Below, in pieces: positions 35,087 through 44,300 of a stretch of DNA of 64,000 nt. Source of the stretch: Mucilaginibacter gossypiicola (lineage in GTDB: Bacteria > Bacteroidota > Bacteroidia > Sphingobacteriales > Sphingobacteriaceae); NCBI RefSeq assembly GCF_900110105.1, contig NZ_FOCL01000004.1, forward strand, positions 404,495-468,494. The letters run 5' to 3'. The position numbers and the translations under genes were made by a program. Every line of letters begins with the position of its first letter. Position 1 is the first letter of the stretch. A model generated the notes under the pieces. That model saw only the letters and a list, made by a program, of their open reading frames with translations. It was not told the DNA's origin and ran no database searches.

Positions 35087-35185
35087 GCGCTCGTTTTTAA
35101 CGAGTGCGTAATGTGGCTTCGCGTTTGTAACGCGCCTGGCGATACAATCGCCAAACCAAATTAAGCACTCATTATAAATGAGCGC
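35087..35185. repeat. Row of four stem-loops with 3-nt loops
   Basis: GCGCTCGTT-TTT-AACGAGTGC (35087-35107), CGCGTT-TGT-AACGCG (35120-35134), GGCGAT-ACA-ATCGCC (35138-35152), GCACTCATT-ATA-AATGAGCGC (35165-35185). The outer two have related arms. No gene is encoded in the 420-bp gap between 34907 and 35328, which otherwise holds the repeat at 34915-35009. Confidence 0.75.
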
Positions 35186-35327
35186 AAGGTTTCATGTTTT
35201 AATTTAATACGCCTGCCTCGTGAAGATGGGATTCACAAAGTAAGAAAAATGCTGAAATAAACCGTCAGCAAAGTGCATTTTGATACAGCCAATTAACCAA
35301 TTATCAAATAACCTAAAGTAATTTAAA

Positions 35328-36635
35328 ATGCAAACTATTAACCGTGCACAGCTATTCAGGGCAAGCTGCCTGTCGTTGCTGGTAACTTCATTATCATTCG
35401 GTATCCGTGCCGGGATCCTGAGCGACCAGGGCGTAAGATTCCACCTGAACGCTTCACAATTAGGCACCATTGCGGCCACCGCCTTCTGGGGATTTCCGCT
35501 GGCTATTATTATCGGGGGCTTTATTGTTGATATCATCGGTATGAAAAAACTATTGGTATCTGCCTTTGTATTTCACCTGGTGGGAATCCTGCTTACCATT
35601 TTTGCCAATGGCTACTGGACACTGTTCCTCTCGACTTTAATGATAGGCATTGCCAACGGCACGGTGGAGGCTTCGTGCAATCCGCTTGTGGCGTCGTTGT
35701 ATACGGACAATAAAACAACCAAGCTTAACCACTTTCACCTTTGGTTTCCGGCTGGTATCGTTATTGGTACGTTAATAGTATTTGGGTTAGATACAGCTCT
35801 GGCGCATGGTGTATCACCGAAACCATACTGGATCTCGCAGGTAGAAATCGCATTGATGCTGATCCCTACTATTGCGTACGGTTTCCTGTTTTCGAAACTG
35901 GATTTCCCGGTTACGGAGCGTGTATCGGCAGGCGTAAGTACCGAGGATATGTATATGGCGTTGGTCAATCCGCTGTTTCTGTTCATGATCATTTGCATGT
36001 TCGGTACAGCTATTACCGAGTTATTTACCAACCAATGGACTGATGTTTTATTCAAAACCGTTACAGATAATGCAATACTCATTTTAACCTTTGTTGCCTC
36101 TGTACAGGTGTTGGGCCGTGCATTCGCAAGCCCTATTGTGCACAAATTGGCACCACAGGGAGTATTGCTGATCTCAGCCATTTTATCTGCATTGGGTATT
36201 TACCTGATGGTGCATTTGCACGGCGATGCTATCTATTTTGCAGCGGTTGTTTTTGGTTTAGGTGTAGCTTTCTTTTGGCCATGTATGATAGGCTTTGTGG
36301 CCGAAAACTTGCCACGCACAGGTGCCGTAGGTTTAAACCTGATGGGTGGCGCCGGTATGTTCGGGGTATCCATTTATATGATGTTCATGGGCGGTTTTTA
36401 TGATAAAATCATGGTTTCGAAATTACCGGCAGGGGCAAGTTTGGATGCTTACCGCTCGGCGCCGGCGGGTTCGGACATGGCCAAGGCGTTTGATGCTGCA
36501 CGGTCGGCAGCAGGTCCGGAAGTGTTGAATACAACGCTGATTATCCCGGTTGCATTAATCGTAGCATTTGTGGGGCTGGTAATTTATATGCGTTCACGTA
36601 AAAAAACCGCTTCATTAGGTGCTATATCGGTTTAA
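35328..36635 (+). CDS. MFS transporter, probably sugar
   Basis: 435 residues with about 12 hydrophobic helices in two bundles of six, a typical major-facilitator fold. The segment GTIAATAFWGFPLAIIIGGF then DIIGMKKLLVSAF corresponds to helix 2 and the loop 2-3 signature, and GTVEASCNPLVASLYTDNKT resembles fucose/glucose permeases of the FucP-like group. It probably imports the sugar or keto-sugar made in the periplasm. Lies between the intracellular Gfo/Idh-TIM pair and the cytochrome c gene. Confidence 0.85.
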   Translation: MQTINRAQLFRASCLSLLVTSLSFGIRAGILSDQGVRFHLNASQLGTIAATAFWGFPLAIIIGGFIVDIIGMKKLLVSAFVFHLVGILLTIFANGYWTLFLSTLMIGIANGTVEASCNPLVASLYTDNKTTKLNHFHLWFPAGIVIGTLIVFGLDTALAHGVSPKPYWISQVEIALMLIPTIAYGFLFSKLDFPVTERVSAGVSTEDMYMALVNPLFLFMIICMFGTAITELFTNQWTDVLFKTVTDNAILILTFVASVQVLGRAFASPIVHKLAPQGVLLISAILSALGIYLMVHLHGDAIYFAAVVFGLGVAFFWPCMIGFVAENLPRTGAVGLNLMGGAGMFGVSIYMMFMGGFYDKIMVSKLPAGASLDAYRSAPAGSDMAKAFDAARSAAGPEVLNTTLIIPVALIVAFVGLVIYMRSRKKTASLGAISV

Positions 36636-36776
36636 TAGGGTTTTAATTATGATAAAAAGTTGTAATTTTCGCCTGATTAACCAACCCAATTAAAATTACG
36701 TGATGAAAAACAGCAGAGGCTTTGTTAAGGAACAGATTTTCTGTTAGGTTATCATCATAAACCACAATTAATCTTT

Positions 36777-37220
36777 ATGAAAAAAGTATTCGTTATTCTT
36801 TGTATCAGTGCGGCGTTTGCTGCCTGTGGCGGAAATTCATCAAAAAACACCGGTGGCAGCGACAGCACTAACGGTGCAAACCAATCAGCTAAAGCTGCCG
36901 ATGCTAATGCTGATACTGTAGTAGCAAAAACCGGTACCGAATCAGCAGGTGGTTCTGCAGCTTCATCAGCCGGCGAAAAATTAATTGCAACATTAGATTG
37001 CAGCACCTGTCATAAAGTTGACACTAAAGTTATCGGCCCTGCATTTCAGGAAATAGCAGCTAAATACGAAGCTTCAGATGCCAACATCGACATGCTGGCT
37101 AAAAAGATCATCGCCGGCGGTAGCGGTAACTGGGGTAACATTGCCATGACTCCACACCCTTCATTGCCTGAAAGCGATGCCAAAGAAATCGTTAAATACA
37201 TTCTATCATTAAAAAAATAA
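36777..37220 (+). CDS. Lipoprotein cytochrome c (class I, one haem)
   Basis: 147 residues. Signal peptide with lipobox F-A-A-C at Cys17 (MKKVFVILCISAAFAAC), a Gly/Ser/Asn/Ala linker of about 50 residues and a c551/c552-like domain with haem motif Cys75-Ser-Thr-Cys78-His79 and a probable Met124 ligand (WGNIAMTPHP). Anchored to a membrane and exposed to the periplasm, it is the obvious electron acceptor for the GMC dehydrogenases of the block. The next gene starts 10 bp downstream, so it is co-transcribed with the permease. Confidence 0.93.
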   Translation: MKKVFVILCISAAFAACGGNSSKNTGGSDSTNGANQSAKAADANADTVVAKTGTESAGGSAASSAGEKLIATLDCSTCHKVDTKVIGPAFQEIAAKYEASDANIDMLAKKIIAGGSGNWGNIAMTPHPSLPESDAKEIVKYILSLKK

Positions 37221-37230
37221 TTAAATTTTC

Positions 37231-38454
37231 ATGACCATAGGGATAAGATCAAAACTATCGTTCATGATGTTCCTGGAGTTTTTCATCTGGGGCGCATGGT
37301 TTGTAACTTTAGGTACTTTTTTGGATAAAACGCTTCATGCTACTGGCGCACAATCCGGCGAAGTTTTTTCTACACAATCGTGGGGCGCTATTATTGCCCC
37401 GTTCATTATCGGCTTAATTGCTGACAGGTATTTTAATGCTGAAAAGATATTAGGTGTACTTCATTTAGTAGGTGCAGCTTTAATGTATCAAATGTATACG
37501 GCTGTCGATGTTTCTGTATTTTATCCCTATGTGTTAGGTTATATGGTGCTTTACATGCCAACGCTGGCGCTTGTAAACTCGGTATCGTTTAACCAGATGA
37601 CTGATCCGGAAAAGGAATTTTCATCAATAAGGATTTTCGGTACCGCAGGCTGGATCATAGCGGGTATAGCTATCAGCTACATTTTTCACTGGGATTCACA
37701 GGAAGGCATTGGCCAGGGTATGCTGAAAAATACATTCCTCATGGCTGGCATAGCTTCGGCTGTGTTGGGTGTGTTCAGCTTCACTTTGCCTGCAACCCCA
37801 CCTAAGGTTGCCAAAGGCGAAAAAGTAAGCATCAGCCAGGTTCTTGGCCTGGATGCTTTAAAGTTGCTGAAGGATCCAAACTACGCCATCTTTTTTGTTG
37901 CCTCGATATTGATTTGTATTCCGCTGGCATTTTATTACCAAAATGCCAATAGCTTCCTTACCGATATTAAGATGGATAATCCAACCGGTAAAATGACCAT
38001 TGGGCAGATATCAGAATTATTATTCCTGCTTTGCTTGCCTATTTTCTTCAAAAAAGCAGGCTTTAAATGGACAATACTTGTTGGTATGCTTGCCTGGGCG
38101 GTACGCTACGTTCTGTTCGCCTACGGCAATGCCGGCGATTTGAGCTTTATGCTGCTAATTGGTTTAGCGCTTCATGGTGTTTGTTACGACTTTTTCTTTG
38201 TATCTGGTCAGATCTATACCGACTCGAAAGCTGGTGTGCAATACAAAAGTGCCGCACAGGGTATGATTACTCTCGCTACTTATGGTGTTGGTATGTTAAT
38301 AGGCTTTTTCGTGGCAGGCAAGATATCTGACAGCTATAACGGCCCTGCAGGTCACGATTGGAGAATGATTTGGCTGATACCGGCTTCTATTGCTGCAGCT
38401 GTGTTCCTGTTATTCTTCCTGTCGTTCAAAGAAAAAAAGAGCACGACCGAATAA
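37231..38454 (+). CDS. NupG-like nucleoside/sugar:H+ symporter (MFS, NHS family)
   Basis: 407 residues with 11-12 hydrophobic helices. KLSFMMFLEFFIWGAWFVTL at the N-terminus and GTAGWIIAGIAISYIFHWDS, ISELLFLLCLPIFFKKAGFK are typical of nucleoside:H+ symporters and their sugar-transporting relatives in Bacteroidota. In this setting a (keto-)glycoside or sugar is a more likely substrate than nucleosides. It is translationally close to cytochrome c (10 bp) and is followed by a TIM-barrel gene after 27 bp. Confidence 0.87.
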   Translation: MTIGIRSKLSFMMFLEFFIWGAWFVTLGTFLDKTLHATGAQSGEVFSTQSWGAIIAPFIIGLIADRYFNAEKILGVLHLVGAALMYQMYTAVDVSVFYPYVLGYMVLYMPTLALVNSVSFNQMTDPEKEFSSIRIFGTAGWIIAGIAISYIFHWDSQEGIGQGMLKNTFLMAGIASAVLGVFSFTLPATPPKVAKGEKVSISQVLGLDALKLLKDPNYAIFFVASILICIPLAFYYQNANSFLTDIKMDNPTGKMTIGQISELLFLLCLPIFFKKAGFKWTILVGMLAWAVRYVLFAYGNAGDLSFMLLIGLALHGVCYDFFFVSGQIYTDSKAGVQYKSAAQGMITLATYGVGMLIGFFVAGKISDSYNGPAGHDWRMIWLIPASIAAAVFLLFFLSFKEKKSTTE

Positions 38455-38481
38455 ATTACCAGCATAAACCTAAAATAAACC

Positions 38482-39375
38482 ATGGGATCAAACCAAAACA
38501 GGCGTTCGGCTATAAAAAGCATGATCGCAGGCACGGCGGCTATCGGCGCGTCGGGCGTACTATCTTCATTTACCACCGAAACTGAAAAACATATGCAGGC
38601 TGATGATAAGCTCAAAGGCAATATTAACCATGCGGTATGCCGCTGGTGCTACGGCGATTTTACTGTAGATCAGCTTTGCGCTGCTGCAAAAGATATCGGC
38701 ATAAAAGGGATTGACCTTGTTGGCCCTTCAGATTGGCCAACGCTAAAAAAATATGGCCTGTTCTCATCCATGTGTAACGGTGCCGAAATTAACCTTACCG
38801 ATGGCTTTGGCGATAAACAGTTTCACGCTAAACTGCATGAAAACTACACTAAAATGATTCCGTTGGTGGCAGAAGCCGGGTATAAAAACCTGATCTGTTT
38901 TAGTGGCAGCCGTCGCGGTAAAACCGACGAAGAAGGCTGGAACAACTGCGTTGAAGGCTTAAAACCAATGGTTGCCCTTGCCGAAAAGCACAACGTGGTA
39001 CTGGTAATGGAACTGCTGAATAGCAAAATTGACCATAAAGATTACCAGTGTGATAGGGTAGAGTGGGGGGCAGAACTTTGCCGCAGGCTTGGTTCAGAAA
39101 ACTTTAAACTGCTTTATGATATTTACCATATGCAGATTGACGAAGGGGATGTGATCCGTAACATCCGAGCCAACCACCAGTACATTGCGCATTACCATAC
39201 CGGTGGTGTTCCGGGGCGTAACGAAATTGACGAAACACAGGAGCTTTATTACCCGGCCATTATGCGCGCCATAGTTGAGGTAGGGCATAAGGGCTTTGTA
39301 GCCCAGGAGTTCATTCCAAAACAAAAAGACAAAATAGCTTCGCTTAAAAAAGCGGTACATATTTGTGATGTTTAA
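38482..39375 (+). CDS. Hydroxypyruvate-isomerase-like TIM barrel with RR signal
   Basis: 297 residues. N-terminus NRRSAIKSMIAGTAAIGAS is a twin-arginine signal. The body matches the hydroxypyruvate isomerase (Hyi) group of xylose-isomerase-like barrels: VCRWCYGDFTVDQLCAAAKD, LICFSGSRRGKTDEEGWNNC, VLVMELLNSKIDHKDYQCDR, LLYDIYHMQIDEGDVIRNI and HYHTGGVPGRNEIDETQELY, with Glu/Asp/His metal ligands. The periplasmic location makes classical hydroxypyruvate isomerisation unlikely; an action on keto-sugars fits better. It is followed by another exported TIM barrel. Confidence 0.87.
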   Translation: MGSNQNRRSAIKSMIAGTAAIGASGVLSSFTTETEKHMQADDKLKGNINHAVCRWCYGDFTVDQLCAAAKDIGIKGIDLVGPSDWPTLKKYGLFSSMCNGAEINLTDGFGDKQFHAKLHENYTKMIPLVAEAGYKNLICFSGSRRGKTDEEGWNNCVEGLKPMVALAEKHNVVLVMELLNSKIDHKDYQCDRVEWGAELCRRLGSENFKLLYDIYHMQIDEGDVIRNIRANHQYIAHYHTGGVPGRNEIDETQELYYPAIMRAIVEVGHKGFVAQEFIPKQKDKIASLKKAVHICDV

Positions 39376-39426
39376 ACCTTACATCACCTTATCACTCTAA
39401 AAAGCTAAACTAACTAAAACAAATAC

Positions 39427-40302
39427 ATGACAACCAGAAGAACATTTTTAGCACAAGCCGGACTAATAGCTGCCGGTGCGGTTATTGCACCTAAGTTGGT
39501 ATCGGCAAAAGCTTCAAATAAAGTGGGCCTGCAATTGTATAGCCTGCGCGATCAATTACCCAAAGATGTAAAAGGTGTTATTGCACAAGTAGCAAAAGCC
39601 GGTTATAACGAGGTAGAAACCTTTGGTTTTAACAAAGAAACCGGTTATTGGGGATTAAAAGGTAAGGAATTTAGCCAGCTTTTAAAGGATAACGGTTTAA
39701 CAACTCCAAGCGGTCATTACGGCCTGGACGAATATTTGGGCTCAGGCAAAACTGATGACCTGAACGCATATATTGAGGTTGCCAATACTATTGGTCAATC
39801 ACATATCATTATCCCTGCATTAAACCACAACTTTATTAAAACGGTTGACGACTGCAAAGGCGTTGCCGAAAAAATGAATAAGATTGCCGAGATCCTGAAA
39901 AAATCGGGCTTGAAGTTAGGTTACCATAACCACAACTTTGAATGGGCTCCTGTTGGCGATACTACTTTTTACGATGTAGTGCTTAACAACACCGATCCTA
40001 AATTGGTGGCCATGGAAATGGATCTTTACTGGGTAGTACGTGCCGGTCAAAATCCGGTCGAGATTTTTGAAAAACACCCGGGCCGTTTCTCTTTTGTGCA
40101 TGTTAAAGACAGGGATAAAACCAATGCCGAACTGAATACTGAGATAGGTAACGGTAATATCGACTTTAAAACCATATTGGGTAAAGCTAAACTTGCCGGC
40201 ATTAAGCATTTTATTGTTGAGCAGGAAAATTATACCAATATTGATCCGTATGTGAGCATTGCAAAAAGTGCTTCATACCTTAAAAATACGCTTCACGTTT
40301 AA
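39427..40302 (+). CDS. Tat-exported sugar isomerase/epimerase-like TIM barrel
   Basis: 291 residues. Tat signal TTRRTFLAQAGLIAAGAVIA. Barrel features VGLQLYSLRDQLPKDVKGVI, LGYHNHNFEWAPVGDTTFYD and FSFVHVKDRDKTNAELNTEI are close to those of the 25033 product, to which it is paralogous (both have Y-H-N-H-N-F and H-V-K-D). It precedes the DUF1080 gene by 18 bp. In 3-keto-glycoside cleavage systems a TIM barrel and a DUF1080 protein are proposed to carry out elimination/hydration of the oxidised glycoside; this pair fits, but the reaction is inferred. Confidence 0.88.
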   Translation: MTTRRTFLAQAGLIAAGAVIAPKLVSAKASNKVGLQLYSLRDQLPKDVKGVIAQVAKAGYNEVETFGFNKETGYWGLKGKEFSQLLKDNGLTTPSGHYGLDEYLGSGKTDDLNAYIEVANTIGQSHIIIPALNHNFIKTVDDCKGVAEKMNKIAEILKKSGLKLGYHNHNFEWAPVGDTTFYDVVLNNTDPKLVAMEMDLYWVVRAGQNPVEIFEKHPGRFSFVHVKDRDKTNAELNTEIGNGNIDFKTILGKAKLAGIKHFIVEQENYTNIDPYVSIAKSASYLKNTLHV

Positions 40303-40320
40303 ACCAATTATTTTAGAGAA

Positions 40321-41091
40321 ATGAAATATCCATTAATACTAACCGCCCTTTTAGCAGGAAGCTGCTTCATGGCAAACGCACAAAATGCCAAACCTGAAGA
40401 CACCGAGATTTGGGAGCCGGTACCTAAAGTAGTTACACCCGGAAAAAATTTAGGTGATGCCCCATCTGATGCTATCATCCTGTTTAACGGTAAAGGCCTT
40501 GACGAATGGGTTTCTGTTGAAGATAAAACCCCGGCTAAATGGCTGGTTAAAGGTGACGTGCTTACCGTGAACAAAGCTACCGGCAACATCGAAACTAAAA
40601 AAAGCTTTAACAACTATCAGCTGCACATTGAATGGAAAGTACCTGCAAGCATTACAGGCACTGGTCAGGCCCGCGGTAACAGCGGTGTGTTCTTAGCTTC
40701 GATAGGTAAAGGCGATGCAGGTTATGAATTACAGGTTTTAGATTCATACGAAAATAAAACCTATGTTAACGGTATGGCAGGCAGCTTATACAAACAGGTA
40801 ATCCCATTGGCAAACCCGGGCCGTAAACCAGGCGAGTGGAATGTTTATGATGTTATCTGGACTGCCCCTGTATTTAACGAAGATGGTTCATTAAAATCGG
40901 CAGCAAGGGCTACTGTATTTTTCAATGGTGTGCTGGTTGAAAACAACTTTGAGTTGCTTGGCCCTACACAGTACATCGGCAAACCATCGTACGAAGGTAA
41001 AAAACACGGCCCTTCGCCAATTAAATTGCAAGCTCACGGTGATAAAAGCGAGCCGCTTAGCTTCCGTAATATTTGGGTAAGAGAGTTGTAA
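40321..41091 (+). CDS. DUF1080 protein (3-keto-disaccharide hydrolase family)
   Basis: 256 residues. Signal peptide (MKYPLILTALLAGSCFMANA), then the concanavalin-like DUF1080 fold: ILFNGKGLDEWVSVEDKTPA, YQLHIEWKVPAS, GNSGVFLASIGKGDAGYELQ VLDSY, GPSPIKLQAHGDKSEPLSFR NIWVREL, all hallmark blocks of the Pfam family named 3-keto-disaccharide hydrolase. It would act in the periplasm on glycosides oxidised by the GMC dehydrogenases. Last gene of the sugar block; a terminator follows at 41120. Confidence 0.92.
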   Translation: MKYPLILTALLAGSCFMANAQNAKPEDTEIWEPVPKVVTPGKNLGDAPSDAIILFNGKGLDEWVSVEDKTPAKWLVKGDVLTVNKATGNIETKKSFNNYQLHIEWKVPASITGTGQARGNSGVFLASIGKGDAGYELQVLDSYENKTYVNGMAGSLYKQVIPLANPGRKPGEWNVYDVIWTAPVFNEDGSLKSAARATVFFNGVLVENNFELLGPTQYIGKPSYEGKKHGPSPIKLQAHGDKSEPLSFRNIWVREL

Positions 41092-41119
41092 TTAATATAG
41101 CTTTTCTGAAAATATGATA

Positions 41120-41152
41120 AGCCTTCCGGTATTTACCGGGAGGCTTTTTTTT
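41120..41152 (+). terminator. Rho-independent terminator closing the sugar block
   Basis: AGCCTTCCGGTA / TACCGGGAGGCT stem (one G-U pair) with a 2-nt core loop, followed by eight T residues, 29 bp after the DUF1080 stop. Confidence 0.9.
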
Positions 41153-41330
41153 ATGACCGTTGGTAAGGTTATTATTGCTTAATAGTATATCCGTTTTGCT
41201 GTTTTTTTTGTTTACATTAAACTTATGAAATATGATAGCCGTATAAACTCTATACATATAAGCCATTTTGTCCCTCTTAATTAGGAGACGGATTTTTCCA
41301 GGATCATTAAACTCAACGCAGACTGTTATT

Positions 41331-44300
41331 GTGAATATCTATAAATATTTGTTTGTTGTGGTCGCCTCATTGGTTGCCCAAATTGGGTTTTCGCAGGATA
41401 GGAACCTTAAGTTTGAGCATATTGGTACCCGGGAGGGGCTATCTCAAATTAACGTTAGCTCGGTAATTCAGGATAGCCGTGGCTTTATGTGGATAGGTAC
41501 CCGCGACGGTCTTAATCGTTATGATGGATATGGCTTTGTGGTATACAAACATAGTATTCAGGACGATAATTCGTTAAGCAGTAACCTGGTATCGGATATC
41601 GCCGAAGATAAAGATGGTAATATATGGTTGGCTACACTTTTTGGCCTGAATAAACTTGATCGTAAAACGGGCAAGTTTGTACATTATTTTCATGACAGCG
41701 CCAATCCTAATAGTATCTCAAGCAATCTTGTAAACCGGCTGATATTTGATCACGAGGGTATTTTATGGGTAGCAAGTCAAAAAGGCGGGCTTGACAGGTT
41801 TGATATCCCTAAAAATAAGATCACTCATTATAAACACAGCGAAACAAGCCCGTCTTCATTAAGCAACGATGACGTAACCGCGCTGAAAGAAGATTCAAAA
41901 CATCGTTTATGGATTGGTACCCTTGGTGGAGGCCTTAACTTATTTGATAGAAAAACCGGAACCTTTACCCGGTATCAAAGCCGACCGGGAATAAATACCA
42001 GTATTTCCGGAACCTATGTAAGCTGCATTTATGAAGATAACTCCAGCCGGTTATGGGTTGGTACAGAAGATGGCGGCCTTAATTTATTTGCTCCGGAAAC
42101 AAGCACATTTAAGCGCTATCTCCATAACAATAAAGATGCAAACAGCATTTCTGGCAATACGATTTTGTCGTTAAGTATGGATTTAAACGGGAAGCTTTGG
42201 ATTGGTTCCGAAAACAATGGTGTTAATATTCTTGATCCGGTAACAGGCAAAATAACAAGCTATAAACACGATGATATTGACAGAGGCAGTTTGAACGGTA
42301 ATTCAATCTATAGTATTTGTCGCGATAGGATGGGTAATATGTGGCTTGGAGCTTTCAGTGGGGGCATTAACCTGTATAAACGCAGTACCGAAAGTTTTTC
42401 GCATTTCCGGCATAACTCATCGCCTCAAAGCCTGGCTAATAATTTTGTACTATGTTTACACGAAGATCAGGATGGTAATATTTGGGTAGGTACTGATGGT
42501 GGAGGTGTTAACGTGTTTAACAGAGATGGTACCGTTAAGCATTATATAAATGATCCTGCCAATCCTAACACCCTGATAGGTAATTATGTATTGAACATTA
42601 CTCAGGATTTTAGAGGCGACTTTTGGATGGGGACGTGGGCTTACGGCCTATGCAGGTATAATCCTGGTACCGGCAAGTTCACCTATTTTAAACACGATGA
42701 TTCTAAACCAGGCAGTTTAAGCAATAACAATATTTATGCCCTCACCCATACCCGCGATCACCGTACCTGGGTAGGTACCTACAACGGGGGGCTTGATTTA
42801 TTTGATGAAAAGTCGGGCACGTTCTCTGCGTTCAGATATGATCCTGACGATCCTAAAAGTATAAGCAGTGATAGGGTATATGCACTGCTTGAAGATCATG
42901 ACAATAACTTTTGGGTGGGCACTTTTGACGCCGGGCTCAATTTGATGGACAGGAAAACCGGCACCTTTACCCGTTTTCAGCACGATGAGAAACGCAATAG
43001 TATCAGTAATAACAGCATCCCCGATTTATTTGAGGATAGCAAGGGCCGTATTTGGATCAGCACACTTTCGGGGCTTAACCTTTTTAACCCTATTACTAAG
43101 CATTTTACTGTATTCACTACAAAAGATGGTTTACCAAGTGATGTAATTTATGCTGTACGCGAAGATAAGCTGGGCACTATTTGGGTAAGCACAAACAATG
43201 GCTTATCTAATTATGACCCGGTTAGGCATACCTTTAAAAATTATACCATTGAAGATGGTTTGCAGGATGAAGAGTTTAAATCGCATTCGGCCCTGCAAAC
43301 AAAGGAAGGGAGGATCTTTTTTGGAGGGATTAACGGATTCAATTCTTTTACTCCCCAACAGATCTTAAAGCCATCTGCCTTTATGCCGCTGGTGATCACT
43401 AATTTTCAGTTGTTCAATAAAACGGTAAAAATTGCCCGCGGCAAAGATGATCCCTCTCCCTTAAAACAAGATATAAGCGATACTAAGTCAATCAAATTAT
43501 CATATAAACAATCCGTGATAACGCTGCAGTATGCGGCACTTGACTATTCTTCATCTGATAAAAAGAAATATAGTTATATACTCGAAAATTTTGATACAGA
43601 CTGGAATAACGTTGGTAGCCGTAACACGGCTTCATACACCAATTTGCCGCCGGGCGACTACGTTTTTAAACTGAAATATCAAAATACGTCGGGGTTATGG
43701 TCGGCACCTACAACAGGCTTAAAAATTACCATTGTGCCTCCGTTTTGGTTAACCTGGTGGTTTAAATTAATAGCGGCGGCAGCTATAATTGGTTTGATAT
43801 ATTTTGTTTATACCTATCGGGTTAAGTTTTTAAGGGCACAGAAAATTGTATTGGAAAGGCAGGTAAAAGAACGTACAGAAAGCCTTGTAAAGATGACAGC
43901 CAATGAACGCTTGGCCCGGGAAGCTGCAGAGAATGCACGTGAGGAAGCCGAGAGTGCCAATAAGGCCAAGAGTATTTTCCTGGCTACTATGAGCCACGAA
44001 ATCCGTACCCCTATGAACGGGGTTATAGGCATGGCAACATTGCTGGCCAGTACCAGGCTAACAAGCGAACAGGAAGAATATACCGAAACCATAAAAAACT
44101 GCGGGGATGCCCTGTTAACCGTTATCAATGATATCCTCGATTTTTCTAAAATTGAATCGGGCAATATGGAACTTGATGAGGAAGATTTTGACCTGCGCGA
44201 TTGTATAGAAAGTGTGTTGGACGTTTTTGCAGAAAAGGCCTCACGTTTAAATCTTGATTTGGTTTACCAGGTGGAGCACAATGTACCGGTGCAAATTATT

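Noticed and set aside
34840..35100. 86-codon plus-strand ORF overlapping the TIM-barrel gene end
   Set aside because: Its second half is the palindromic repeat at 34915-35009; the first half is another frame of a real gene.
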